64,000 nt of DNA from NCBI RefSeq assembly GCF_017562075.2, contig NC_054082.1, forward strand, positions 50,400,037 through 50,464,036, in the 5' to 3' direction. The notes beneath the pieces were generated by a model. It was not told the DNA's origin and did no database searches. It saw only the letters and a program-made list of their open reading frames with translations. Shown here piece by piece: positions 12,401-27,400 of the stretch. Made by a program: the position numbers and the translations under genes. The first letter of the stretch is position 1; every line of letters begins with the position of its first letter. Source of the stretch: Anopheles merus (taxonomy: Eukaryota > Arthropoda > Insecta > Diptera > Culicidae).

Positions 12401-15400
12401 TAAATAAATTCTTATAATAACACTCTTAACTTTGATGTGAAGCCGTATATGAACAAAAAGTAAAAAATGGTAGTTTAGAGTGTCTAAGAATTAAGAGTAT
12501 TTAATTGTCTAACACTATAAAATAAACAAAAAATTTAATCATATAAGTTATGTCGTGAAAATCGCTATTTCGTATAAAATACGTAGTAAAAAAATAATAT
12601 ATTTTTTTCAAATATGTAGCTAGCAAGGGCTATTATAAAAATACATTGCTGCCGACTGAAGCAAGTGGGCAAAAAGTGGTCCAAGAACAAAACAATTGAC
12701 ATAAATCAAATGTTTCATGTTTTGCCCCGTTTCCTCATAACTTTAGCAGAGATGAAACGCTCTTGAGACCACCCTGTCAAATAAGTGCAGCATTGTTGAA
12801 GAAGAAGCAGAAGGGTGCTTTTGTTTTTGGTCAGAATTTTTATTGATATTCTTTGCTTTATTCTCGATGCAGTTAACTTTCACTTTGCGAGCGAAACAGG
12901 GAGAAGAATATACGACATGCTTACAGCATTATGTAGCACGCTCATGCAAGTGCATAGTTGACCGCCCAGGAAGGTGCATATTGTCAGCATTATGTTGCTT
13001 GTCGTTGGTGAACATAACAGCGGTGAAAGCATGAGCCGGGGAGTTCAACACTATCGTTCAGTATTTGCCGAGGGGCATTGGGAAGGGTGGCAAGAATCGA
13101 AATTGACAACAATGTGCCGCATGTTTTGTATCTTCTCCGTACATGCTGGGCACGATGAATGATGGGAGCGCTTCACAAAATCACAGAAAGGAAAATAATG
13201 AACTCACATACACCAACAAAAAATGCTATGCTGGTGCTTATGGAGAGCATATATTTATGCTAAAGATATATTCAATGCATTTATTGCGTTTTATTATTAT
13301 TCCCGTTATGTACTGGGTGGTCCAGGCTGGCAGGCGTGCTCAATGCACCTACGGTATAGCATAGATTAGAGTGCAATGTTATGCGACTCACGCTTATTTT
13401 TATTTTTTGGACTTTGTAACAGAAGACAAATAAGAAGTTAAACCATCATACCTAATTTCTGTTTCAAAAACCTAAATACCAACAAAATGCAAAGTGAAAA
13501 GAAAACCATGATGATTTTCGTCTTTCAATGTGAACATTAATTCATCATTATTATGTTCACTTCTTTTCGTACCCGTCGATAAACGACAACCGTGATCCAA
13601 CGTCTCAGAAATAGAAAGGAAACTGTAGACAAGATTCGCTCGGCGGGGTTTTGTTTTATTTGCTAGCGTCGTCGGGTGGTCATCGATTTCAACGGTAAAT
13701 TAATTTCATTAATTATCGACCGATCATAAAACGACTCCAGGCACGTGGGTTCGAGTGCGTGTAGGCTTTCGACCCTTCCTCGGTGTCGCAACCGCCTCGA
13801 AGCTCATGTGGATTTTTGGCCAATAGAAAGGGAACTCCGGAGGGATTGCATAAAAATGGAAACCGTGCGTGTGTGGCAGCGGTGGCAATCATTTACTAAT
13901 AAGAAAAAGCCAACCGAAGAATCGTTTTAGGATGAGGGCCTTACTGCGTCTGTGTGGGTCTGAACGATTAATGATCCTGCTCGACCGGCACGCACTCGAT
14001 CGCGTTTGGTGGCGTTGGTGGGCCACCAGTGTGTGACGTTTGATTGCCGATGAGTTTTTCGATATCATAATTTATAACACAGCAATGCTGATAGAAGATG
14101 GAGGTATGTTGACGTCATTCAACAAATTATGGTCAATAAAGATAAATACAAAAAATACTGCTTCTTGCGTTAAACATCGACAAGGCTTCGGGGTTTAGGA
14201 AGGCGGGGAAATTTACTTACTCAAAGTACTCGCTAAGAATCTGTCGCGAACAATTAGACCACTGCCATGGATGAGTGTTATGGTCGATCGTACGTGACAT
14301 AATACGATTGTTTCCGGATGAGTCGCCCCGATACCGTTGACACCGGTGGTCGTCATCGTGAGGCATTCCTAAGCTGTGTGGGGGAATTGTAAGTAAGCGA
14401 AGAAAAAACATGTAATAGAGAAAGAGTGTGAGTCAGCAAGGTACAAAATCAATAGAATCAGACTGATAAATAGTTTGGCAGGATACAAACATGGACTCAA
14501 TAGTTTACTTAACATTTACTGAGTAGCCAAACAAGGATTGTAGCAGTGCCTCGAGATTGTAGATGGGTTCGGACCATTTCAAACCCGTTGTCTTGCAAAT
14601 TGCAATGAATGTTTCGATTGTGCCGCTTTGTTTTTGTGTTTGTTGCCATAAGCAAAATTACATCGGAACACCATATATAACCAGATTATTACAGCTGTTG
14701 TCAAGGTGTAAACCTATGTAAATTAGCACTTCGAATTGCTTGCCAAGGGAGTGCACGTTGAAATCATGTTTAGGTTCATGTACACCAAATCCACTGTACT
14801 GTACTACCAAATCCAGCACCATGCCTGCAGGAATTGATTGAATACAGAGTTTGCAGTGACAACTACAACGAAATTATATACCATATACATGTTTAACTCA
14901 ACAAAAAATTCTTGTATAGTAAGAAATGCTATATATATCTGCAATCTCCATTTTTTACCAACTACTTTGCAGGTGCCCATACAGATCGCTAAAAGCCGTC
15001 CTGGGCTTAACACGAGAATCAATCATAGAGTTTATTATAACTGAACGTTACATTGTGTGCACGCCCTGACGCTTAATTAATGGCTTACTTCTGTCTGGCG
15101 GTCGAGTTGTCGGTAGTGACGCTGGCTGACACTAACGCCTCATAAAGAAAACGGGAGGCTCACCTCGTTCATAAACCACGCGCCACGAATGACAGTAGCA
15201 GAACAAAAGGCTATAAAAATGATCTTCCGCAAAACGTGTTCACCCTAATCGTGTAAACGACCAGCCACCACTACAATACGTTCATTTGTCTCGAAACACT
15301 TGGAGCATCTACACGACGCTCAACAATTGGCCATTGAGCGTGCGGTGCCGCCAAGGGCCCTCAGTTACCGCTACCGAGCGCGATCCAATTTGTTTGTACG

Positions 15401-18400
15401 ATCTTAATGTGGCCCTGTAGTTCTCCTGTTGCTGCTTGATCTTCTCCGTGGTGCTTGTTGGCGTTCATGGTGGTATTTAATAAATTTTATTGTGCATTCT
15501 ATTTATCACTTTTCATCCTTGTTTTTTTCGTCCGATGATTAATGCGGACGGGAGCTTGGGAGTGTTCAAGCCGCTGGTGGACTCTCGGTCTAAGCACTCT
15601 GCATCGCCGCCACAAACGTACCAACCCATTAATCATGTGCCGTGTCTAGGAAGTAAGTAATGTGCAATCTTCTCTTACCATACCTGCACGGGGCGCATAA
15701 AATCGGATTACTGCACCGAGAAGAGGGCTAGGTACGCACGATGAGTAATTGGCTCGTGGTACGCGGATTGTCCAGTTTAGCTGTACTGGTCCATGAAGTT
15801 CAAGTCGTGCACTCCCGTGGCAAGCAATAAAAATAAATGAAACAAAAACAAAACAAACCTTACCCAACCCGGCGATACTTACACGTGGCCAAGTTCATGA
15901 GCGATGGTAAAAGATGCCGACAGCCCGTTATCCTGCACGATGGCGCACGCCGTATCCCGGCAGATCGTGCCCAGCTCTGCCAGCCCGAGCGTGTCGCAGT
16001 TATTCTCGGCCGGATTGCGACAGATTTGTTCACGGGTCAGTAACAGTGCAACGTCATGATGGATGTTTGTCGATTGCTTAAACCGGCAAAAATCTTGCAG
16101 CATATCGGAAGCAGACACCCCTGTCATTGGCGGAAGAAAAAAAAAATGTGTTTAAGAAAAAAAATTAGGCGATGAAACCCAAGCTTTATTCAAGCGTTCG
16201 ATAGTTATGTTGAAAAGTCCCATGTGAAATACTATATTAAATAACAAATGTATTTCAAACTGGATGACGCCATTTGAAAAATAAATGGCTGTGACGGGAA
16301 ATAAATAAATACATAAAAAACTCAATAAATAACTCAGAAATTAGTAGTTAAGTTAGTAAGTGAATGAGCAAGTGAATGTGGTAGTATCTTTGTAAGTTAG
16401 TAAGCATGTTATTATGTAGGTAAGTAAATAGAAATGTAACTACAATTGTCTATTCAATAGGAAAGTAGAAAGTAAGGAAACAATAAAATAAGACATTAGG
16501 AAAGTAAGAAAGCAATGAAGTTAGGAAGTAAGAATGTAAACAAGTAAGTAAGAAATCAAGTAAGTAAGTAAGTAACATAGCATACGATAAACACGTATGC
16601 CAAAGAATTATTAGAATTCATATTGTTAGAAAGAACGCCGGTCTGATGGTACAGTCGTCAACTCGTACGACTTAACAACATTCCCTTCATGGGTTCAAGC
16701 CCCGAATAGACCGTGCCTCCATACAAAGGACCCATTATCCTGCTTTGTGTAACCAGTAAAAGTCAGTAAAAGTTAAGCTCTTTAGTGGTACAGGCCTGGC
16801 CTTGACCAACAGCGGTTGTTATGCCAAAATGAAGAGGAAGAAAGGAAAATCTCAATGTAAGCATGCGAATAAATTTTAGTTGAAACAACTTCATTCAAAG
16901 TTGGAATGTTCCTATGCAGTGCCAATTCAGCAAATAGGATTCAATAGCTTTATTAATTATAGAGAACTCGTAATCTATTTGCTAAACGACTCTTTGTGTT
17001 CAGTCCCTAGCTTAGACACGATGGTGCAATGCTGCAATAAATGTTAAGCCAGCAACAGGGTCCTGCACCCGGCTGGGGTCTCGAGATTAGATTTGCAACA
17101 AACTTGAATACTTGTTACGCTATCGCCAGGGCAGTGGGTGTGGAAAGGGGGGGAGAGGATTTTCGCACAAACGCATGCGCAGCTGGTTTATTGATTCTCT
17201 TTCAGTAAAACAATATTCATCTTCTAAGCGTGTGCCACTAACTTCCAACTAACGACGGGTTGGCGGAGTCGTCGATGGCGCAAATGCATTGCTCAAATTC
17301 TCGCACACCACAGGGACAAAGGCGTACAACAGGCAGTCCGAGCTAGCCAGCAGGATAGTTTGTTTAACGCAGCGGCGTACACAAGATAAATTTTGCAAAA
17401 AAAAAAAAAAACATTCCGTTGCACAGCAGTTACTGGGGGTACGTAAACGTTTCGTATACTGCAGCTGCTAATGCAGCCGATGTAACACGCAGCAACATTC
17501 TAACGGACTCTAGACAAATGTTTACAAGAGTTGTCCCATTTGTCATCGGGACTGGTAATAGAGTTTTCACATGGGGGCCCCCATGCACCGCTGATTGTCA
17601 GCCCGATGCTTGCTGGCGGTATCGTTGTCACCCTAACTCCTACACACGTGCCGGTTCAGCCATGGAGCGGCGAGCCGTTGTTTCAGGGCAAAAGTGGTTA
17701 AAGCGTGCTTGAGGATAGGCAAAAAAGGATTATTTTCTTCATGTCGTCATTTTGTTTCGTTGTGTTTATAAAACATGCTGGTTATACTATATCGGTTGGA
17801 TTGGAGACTTTGTGTTTGACGAGAATGGCATGATGGAGAAGAAGGACAAGAAGAAACATCTTTCGTGGGAAATCGTACGATTTGGAATGTAGACAAAGAC
17901 CGAGATGAAGAAAAGAAATTTTGATGTCTAATAAAAAAGCAAACCTCAAGCCTTTAAGGAACACAACAAGAAAAAAAAAGCAAAAAAAAACACGATGTGC
18001 ATAGCGTTCTTACCTTCTAGGCCCTTCTTTGCGGCGGTCGTTTGTGCATCAAGGTCGTGATGAATATAAGATATATGGGTCACCGCTATTTTCATCGAAG
18101 ATCCTATGCTAGCGTCAGCATACACACTGGAAACCTTTTTGAGGGAGCAAAATAAACCAAAAAGATGTGAAGAAACTTGAGCATCCGCCTGAGTGTGAAG
18201 CTATGGAAGAATACTACCATGCAGGTAAGACACAGCAGGAAATCGTGAGTAAAACAAAACAAATCCTTTATAAAACAAAATAGAAAAAAAAACACCATCT
18301 CGCCTCAAATTGCTGCCGCAATAACCGTAGCATAATTTATGACGCGCGAGATTAAGCAATTTCGATAGGTAGAACGTTCGCAACGGTACAGCAACTGGTG

Positions 18401-21400
18401 CAGCACGATTTGCAGCTGCATAGAGCTGTTTATTTATGGTTTCGCTACCAGCGGGTATGTATCCGCATGCAGTAGCGCGTAATTTGTAGCACATTCCTGG
18501 TAGAACAATTCAATTTCTGAACCTAGGTGGCAATTGCGATAAGGAACTGCATTGAACGCTCGCGGCAAGTCCAATCGATGGTATCGATCTTTACGTTTAT
18601 GGCAATGGTCCGTAAAAACTAGAGGAATTCGCATTTAAGATATCTTGTACTGATTGCAACGGACGAGAGAAGGTAAAAACATTTAAAGTGTTTCTGCAGT
18701 TCGATAGGTATAGCATTACTTAAATGAAAAATGATCGATGTGATCGTAATCAGCAAAGATGAATTACCTGTGTAGTGTTGTTCATATTTCAAATCAATTT
18801 ACACGACACACAAATTGAACAATTTATTGATTGAATTATGCGATTAGCATCTATAAGGTTGCAATTAGGACAAAATACACTGATCTTCACGTTCACTTTG
18901 TGCGAGTAACATACCTCCGAGAAAATAGAAAATAGCTTGTAATATAGTGTAACGAATGGTTACATGATTACGAGTAAAATATGCATGAAAAAATACCTAT
19001 CCAAATATAGAGCGCTGTTCTATGATGTAAGAGCCACAAGAAATTGTGCACTATCCACATACAACAATACTTACAATGGACATCAGCGTTAGAACGTAGG
19101 TTTTGAGGTTTGTTTCGTGATATCGCTGCATTTGGTTATCGACCACCACCAGCACCTCGACCGTGTAATCGTTGTTGGCGAAATGTTCCGGACTGCGCCG
19201 TCTTCGACTATGCCGACTGAAGTAATTGCTATCCGTTGGTTCTGAACCTAATGACCGATCAGCTGGAAAAAAGCAAAGAATGTCATAAAACATTAATTGA
19301 AGCGAATTGCAACAGCAACATATAAAAAAATAAACGCTTGTACAAGTAGAATACAAATATGTTGAGCCATGTTTGACATATTTAGATAAGATGAAGATAA
19401 CGATAAGATAGATCAAAACAGAGAATTAATAAAACAATATTTCAAATTATGGTGGACAATAGTAAGTTAACGCGAGCGCTTTAAGTAATGAAAGTGAACA
19501 TATTTAACTGTGCGTTGTGTTTATTATCGGGTTCGGTTTATTATTGTTTATTTTTTAACGTATCCAATCCACACCGTACCGATTATGGTTATGCTCAATC
19601 AATTGATGTGGCCCTACTAACCACATACTGGAGCTCATTGAATGGAACAGTAAAAAAACTACGTCGAATTCCCCACACCTTCCTATCCATCAAAACGTTT
19701 TTTTTGCTTTACCCTTTTTGTTTGTGTCTCAACACGAGCCAAGTGGCTCTCTTTAAAATTAAAATATTATGCTAATCAAATTAATGATTTCTAATGCTTA
19801 GCACCTCCGACACCTGCGCCAGTGCACCGACTGGAAGACTGACCGAGTAGTGAACGCTTAGGAGGTACCGAAGAAAAAACAAAACACACCATGAAAAGCT
19901 GTCCGCCTCCTGTCGCGGTGATTTGGAACAAAAACGATGCAAAGCAGCCCGGCTTTTACCGGTCGGTCAAGCAACCTGTCTTGCCGGTCGATCATTTTTC
20001 CACTCCAACCAAGCCTCCAAGGGTCACTTTAGTCACCGACGATTAGTCTCGATGACGCAGAGACTTGCCTTATTTTGTTAGATAATTTGTTGTTGGCCAG
20101 ACCGGACGGTTGAAGGAGTGTTGAAGTAGCTTTTGGTGCATGGGGCAGGCCGCACCGGCACGGAGCGTCCTGCAGTGTCCTGCGAAGCCGATGGAAGTGC
20201 AGCGTGCGGGCAATCGGGCGGTTCGATGCCACTTTACAGCGAATTCAACTTCACTGTCAGCTCGGTGGAGTGCCGATTTGTTCCAGCCGTCGAGTTGGTG
20301 CGTTTGATAGATATTTATGAGTGCGTGTTGATTTTGTCACTTGTGCACACCTGGTTGGTTAGATGGTGGAGCTAGTGGTGAAGGCGGTAAGCACTGTTTG
20401 GACGGACTGCACCAACTAACTCACTGTCAGCCAGTCGGTCAATTTGCCAAACCGGCTTGTCAATCAGTGCTCTCGGTTTGAAGCCACGAGGCGTACGTAG
20501 CGGCTCGTTCCGCGTGCGCCAGCGAGTCTACCATGGCGCGCTTTGTTGCATTGGTTTTAACATTCCATCGCGTTTGGAATCCTGTGGTGCGCTCCGGGCA
20601 TAGATGCGTTGCGCAAGACGCGTGAGGGTTGATTTGTTCGGTGAACGATTAGTCACCTGTCCGTGTGACACTGCGGCAGCATTTCATATATACCCTTTAC
20701 AGTCGATTATGTCTGCGGTTTGTACTTAAGGTCCGTTGGTGCATCCTTGGAATCGATGAAGAAACAAAAAGCGTGCGCATGCAGGTGTTAGCTATGGTAG
20801 CCATTTACGACTAATGATGAAATGCAAGTCGATTTATGACCGTCTTTAACGCTTGCCGCTGTTGTAAGCATGGCTGTAAAGGATTTTAAATATATAATGG
20901 TGTGTTTCATTGTTAACTGTAAGAACCCACATTTTGATAAAACTTTAAAAAACTGGCACACAAAAAATTTCCCCTTTCACTGCACGGGCCAAAATCCAAC
21001 AACGCATAAACGTTACGTTTTAGGTTTGTCAAGCGATCGGTCGCAGCACATGCCGTGATAGTGCGTGCTATTATAAATCGCGCTAATTGGTAACACAGTC
21101 GTTGATACGCCAAGCTCGCGCCTTCTCCTGGTCCTTGTCTGGCTGTGGGAAATTGATTAGGTTTTAATTGGCGATTAAGCTAATTGGTACGTGCGTCTTA
21201 TCGAAAGGGAAGTGAGTGGCTGCGGGGAGCATGCCTGCATTCGTACCGACCCGTCTTCGTGCGGGGTAAAGATAAAGAGAGCTGCCGTCTGGACGATGCA
21301 CTACAGAGACCCAGGAAGCAAGCTATTTGCTATATAAAGGCGCCAATGGTAATTTATCATTTATGTGCCACGCAACGTGAAGACCGCAGCTTGCATGCTA

Positions 21401-24400
21401 TCACTCGTGTGTCCATGCTGATGGTAGACGGTGTCCATCAACACACTGCATGGATTCTGTCAGATTGAAGAAGATAGATACAAGTACTCGATGCCGCTGT
21501 GTGTAACGACTGTCTCACTGTCCAATTTTGAAAGGTTGGATGAAGATGCGTTCACTATAATCGGTCGACGAGACGCAAGCACTGAAATGAAGCATAATTC
21601 TGACGAGAGTGCATTATGCAGATTGCGCTGTACAGGTTCTTTGTTCAGTTTAATACATCCCAAAGAAGAAAAGTGACAATCGGAATTTACATTTTCTGTG
21701 CAAGAAAATGTTCACACCTTACCATTTACTCGGTCTGACACGGAATGGTGACTTTGAATCGATAAGCCAAAGCGCAACTTCGTGAGATGAGATTCTATCT
21801 TTTTCAGCGAATCAAAGGTTATTAGCAGATTGACTGGCAACGCTTGATTGACAAAGCATGCCAGTCGCATTGCCCTTGAAATGGAATTTTCCTGTCAGCA
21901 TCTGCTTAAACACTAGCTCAAACGCGTTTGTTTTGTTTTTACTTCATCGACCATCGTTGAGGTGAATCAGGAAAAGAACATAGTGAGGACATTGTTTGTG
22001 TGGACGTTCGAACGGTTTCTATACTGCTACGAGAAAATTGTTCAATCACAACTAATAAGCGGCTAGTGATGGAATAACAAGGTAATCGGTACAAATACTA
22101 GAGCTATATCGACCAGTGTTTATACAATTAAACAGCTAATTGGATGGCCTGTAAAAAGATACAAAACTACTAGTCAAGCAACTTAGAAGTATTGTAGAAG
22201 CGTTTGGTTATTCAAACTTTTTATAGACTTAGCTTTATGTTTAAAAACTCGTGTACATCATATGCGTGGCGGTATACACGCTGTTCGCGACACCAGCCGG
22301 ACTGAATCGTTCAAAATATTAAAAAAAAAACTTGAGTGCATGCATAAGACACGAACCCCCTTTCCGATCCAACAGTCGCTTAACGGTCGGCTTTGAAAAC
22401 CAACAACGCGCAGCATGTAATGGGAACCAGATCAGCTTATCGACAGTTTAATTAATCACAAGAAGTTAATCCATTACCCCAGCCGATCACCGGTTCTCTA
22501 TCTTTCCCACGGGAGTAATGTCCGTCGGCGGCAGTAAATTCGTGCCGCATGTTTCAATCCACTCTTCGCTCGAAGGACGGAATGAAAAAAAGAGCAAAGA
22601 ACAACAACAAACAACGCTTGTAAAACACCTTTATTGAAGATATTCAATTGCGATAAGCGCCTATCGAACGGCACCTACACGGCAAGCGGCATAGTGTCTC
22701 GTTGCCAGAGGATGGGGGGGGGGGACACTTTTCACGGAAAGCGTTTTCGTTGTACAATTGTTTTACGATGTTGAAATTAATTAAAGCATGGTTGCGGGCA
22801 GACTGCTTGCTGGGCGCGCGCGCGTGAGACAAGTTGTTCAATAAAACAGAAAACCCCCACTAGAGCAACAATTACTTTCCTATCGGGCAACAGTCCAACG
22901 GCGAGAGCAATATGTTTGAAATAAATTAAACCATTCCATCGGTGTGTATTTGTACAATAGTTTACGACGAGTTATTCACTGCAGGGATCGTTACAACACA
23001 AGTTGAGGAAAGCATGTTCGCCAGAACATGCATCTGAAAATTGCATTGCCATGTTTTTAAAGCATATGGTGTCCGTCAGTTTGCTGCTGCGGCCTGTGGT
23101 CGTGTTGTAGTAAACCTTCTGTTTCTCACGACTGCATTTAAGGGGGTAAGAAAAGGCAAATTACCAGATTGTTTTGTAAGCAATCAGCTAGCAACAAAGT
23201 GAGGAAAGAAAATGCATCTCTCGGATGCATAAACCGGATCCTCCTTGACACACATTAGTTATCAAAACGTGCTTCAAAGAATAAACAAGGGTTAAAAATT
23301 TGACCGAGTATGTGCAATAAATCACCACCGAATCTATTAGCTCTCGGTCGAACGTTAAATGTGGACCAATGGAACAGGGAACACGTGTGCGAAATGTGGG
23401 TGAAGCTGACGATGAAACTTCTATAACGCTCGTTAACGATCAATCGGCTAATACTGCTCGTAAATTATTGCCGAAGTATTTACGACAAATCAAGACTAAC
23501 TGGTTAAACGGGCAATTTAATCGTTTGCGTGAGAATGGGATCTAATTTGAATTATATGGAATTTTGGATGATCTGATAACACCCGCGGACTGGAATTGAT
23601 GTTATGAGTTAGTTGTGTCGGCATTTTTAATGAAACCCGTACGGATGTTGGCACTGTGTGAGGCATAATCGAAAAGGGGTAAATTTGTCAATGTTGAAGG
23701 GATAGATATCGCACGTTTAATGAAAAATTATGTACAACTATTTCAATCACTTTTGACAAATATACAAGACGATATTTATGCAAACCTAACGGTATTTAAC
23801 TCAGGAACAGTTTGGACGATTCAAGATTTTTAAATATGAATAAAACTATTGATCACGCAAATAATTGTGCAACTGTACGGATTCTATAAACATACATGAT
23901 ACAAATTTATTTGCCTTTTTTCGGCACCAAACCTCGCCCAACTGAGCATCTTCTCATACTCATCGAAACGGATCGATTTCCGGCACCGAGAACGAGTTGT
24001 GCAGGTTTTTTGGGCGGTCTTTTTCATGCAAATCAGTTGCGCATACCAAACGGCAAGCACTGCGGCCAACCATCCTTGACTTCTTAGTGCTGCTCCGCGG
24101 GCAGCATCCGTTCACATGAGCAGTCTTTCGGCTTTTGCAGACACGACGTCGGCAAAACAACTTGTTTCCCGTACCTGAGTCACGGAATAGTACAAAAAAA
24201 CAAACCGGAATTCACGTAGACAAGAGCAAGACAGTATACAAAGGTTTTGGAGAGTCGATTGTGACAACGAGACAAATAAAAATTACAGAAAAAAACGGAA
24301 CGCGCATGATTCGTGCAAATGGGCGCGGTAGTAGTTTGGGATCATGTTGCACGATCACATTGCGCACTTGCGCATTGCGAAAGCCGCAAGGTGAAGTACA

Positions 24401-27400
24401 CACAGGTGGTTGACAAAAAGTGCAATAAAATAAAATAACACAACATATCACGTAAACAGCATCATAAAGGAGCGATTTTTATTGAGCCATGGAAACTGTG
24501 TGGGTTTGGTGGGTCTTTGCATGGGATGTTATTGTTCAACCGCAAAGGCGACCGCGAGTGTCACGAGAGAGAAAAACATTGTTTCCAGCACCGATAGAAT
24601 CCGCTCTCGACCCACATTCTGGGAAAGCTTGGGGTAGTACTGTATGGACCAAATTTAAACCCGATAGGTTCGTATCTCTGCGCACGTTTGTTTTCCCGTA
24701 CAGACGTGTATTCCACTACAGATCATTCAATCCATTGTCACTAAAGCGACATCTGACTTTCGAGTCATGTGATGAATCGTTTTTTCCCTTTAAAAAGCAA
24801 ACTGGGACACTAGTTATTTTTTATGGTGTGGAAACAGTGTCACCGTGATTGCCCAAAAGCGGGAGGTACGATGGAGCGGATGCAGCCGTTAAACCGAAAA
24901 TAGTAAACAATTTGCAATTTGAAGACACTAGTGTAGGATGCAACCTTAAGACGTGAGGTAAACGTTATTGCGCACCTCCTCTTGCAGTGCAGTGCATTCG
25001 TTGAAGGAACGTTGCAACCGACGAGGGCGATGTCACTTATGGGCCTCGGGTGCCATTTTACATAACATGTTGAAGGTGAGTAGGAAGACCGGTCATGATT
25101 TGTGTTTGCCCAGATCTCTTTTTATGAGTGGAGCTGTAATTTATGTAAAGCTGGTAAGTACTGCTCATCCACTTGAGCGGCAAAGGTGAGGGCACAGAGC
25201 AGCACTCTAGCACTGACTGGATTATGCTTGAATGTGTTATGATGGAGGTGTGAAGGATCTGTGATAAATGTTCGCTCATTTACAAGTAAATTAAAAAAAG
25301 CTTCCCATAAACTCGTGCTTATAATGCGATACTCAAAAAATAATCACACGTACCATCCAGTGGTTCAAAATAGAAATCTTCTAGCAAAGCTCAGATACTA
25401 TTTGTTCAAAAATGTTAAATTAGCTGTTATCAAGATCCCGCTTTCTCACAAAACACCTGGTACCGAACGGTTGCCTATCAACGCCAATCGATGAGTCAGT
25501 TAGTTGAGCCTTTCAGTTTTGTTTCAGTAACCCGAAGCTGTTTACATTGGAGCGGTCAACAACTTGTTCGCGTTTATTAGTTTCCTAAGCAGAAGGCAAA
25601 CACTATCAGTGAGCAGTGTGATACGGAGAGTAGCGTGTTGATACGGAGAGGCTAAAGCACCGCGTACGTTGCTGATCTTGAATGGCAGGGGCGATGATGT
25701 TTTGTCAACTACGATGATACGGGTGCTAGATTCTCGGGCAATGCCTTCGTCCGGGTTGTCAGCTGGGATTGTTGTCGTGGCACCGTGCATGCTTCCTGAT
25801 GGGCTGGACAGCGGATGGCAGGGGACGGGTGAACTCGCGCTGGGGAACAAATAATGCGATTCATCATGGAACGACCTTGCGAAAAATTACGCAATCACCA
25901 CGGAAGCGGGAAGCGAACTAAAGAGATAGTGAAAGATTCATAACCCATTCCCAGGTGGGTAATATTTTATCGTACTTTTTGTATTAGTATGATCGTTGAC
26001 CTGGTTTTTGAGTTGCTCTCTTCTCTGCAACCTTGCGTTTGTTCATTAAGCCTTGTGTATATCGTAGTTTCGTCCATGATTCTTGATTACTAAAAGTATA
26101 CGCAAAGGCTAGAATTAGACCTAAGTTCTGTAGATTGAATGAGTGCCCGGAACAGAACCAAGTTCGGATGAGCTGAGCGAATAATTGGTTCAGTTAATTT
26201 AACCGTTGTTTTTAATCAACATGGACTGAATATCAAATGTAGCAACGCGTCGTGGGATTGACCTAGATCGCATTTTGGCGAATAGTGTGCCAAGATCTGA
26301 TCGAGAAGAGCACATTTCTGAGGATGAAATAAGACACGTTTGCAATGACTCGAATTCACGGTCGTAATAATAATCAATAAAAGTAGTTAAGTTAAGCTGT
26401 TGGCTTTTTGATAGTGTGCAGTTGTGGTTGAAACGTCACTTACGTCATTCAATCGTTGAATGAAACGTTGGAAGAAGAGTAGAAACTAATGGAATAACGG
26501 ACAAAATTATGATATAATAGGAATTCCCCGACATATACTATACTCGATACATGCGATTTAGCTATATGCGATTATAAATAAATAAATCAATTTTTGGTCG
26601 AATTTAAAAGCCATTTTAAAAAAGTACAAAATAATAATCTTCAGTTCAAATCAGATCAAATTCCTAATTTAGAGGCTAAAACCTACCACTTTAAGCAATT
26701 AATAGCGTATATCGGGGAATACCTGTAATGTTGTTATTTCTTTATTTATGTTCAATGGCCTAGCGTCTCAATAATTGAAACATAGTTAAAGCTATCCTAC
26801 GCCTCAATTCCCGGCCTACATTTATTCTTGCACCTAATAATATGTTATTTTTTACCGCTGCAATACTAAAGTTAGAATAAAAAATGAGGCTGTATTTGTT
26901 GAGAATCTTGCACATAGCTGATATGTGCAAAGAATCGGCATAAGCTTTACGAGAAGTTATAATACAGTTGATCATCGATTCGTCAAAACGGAATCGTGCT
27001 GAAACAATTTTGTCTATCGGGCAGCACGTGCCCTGTTTCTGCTTGATGGAGATGTTGCCGTGCCCCGTGTCAGCTGGTAATCGGCGGGCGGCATTTTTAG
27101 CTTTTATCCCTTTTTATCCTTCCAGCACCCAAACGCCATGCTCGTGAGCTGCTCGTTTATCGCAATTCCCGTACGCGTCGATCATTCCGAGCTACCTTTT
27201 GACGACTGTTCGATCAATCATCGAATTCGGCTGGAACCTGTTTGTTTGGTGGAGTTCTTGTTTTTGCTATTCGTCCTCGCCTCACAGTATTCGTTTTGCT
27301 GACAGGGATAGCCAAAAAATATGCCTAGATTATCCCATGGCTCCATTCAATGCTCATTTCTGCTCTACTGAGTGGTTGTTTATAGGGTGTGTGTCTGTTT

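Noticed and set aside
17570..17585. Perfect 16 bp palindrome CATGGGGGCCCCCATG
   Set aside because: Single isolated palindrome in an intron with no repeat edges or conserved context; can occur by chance.
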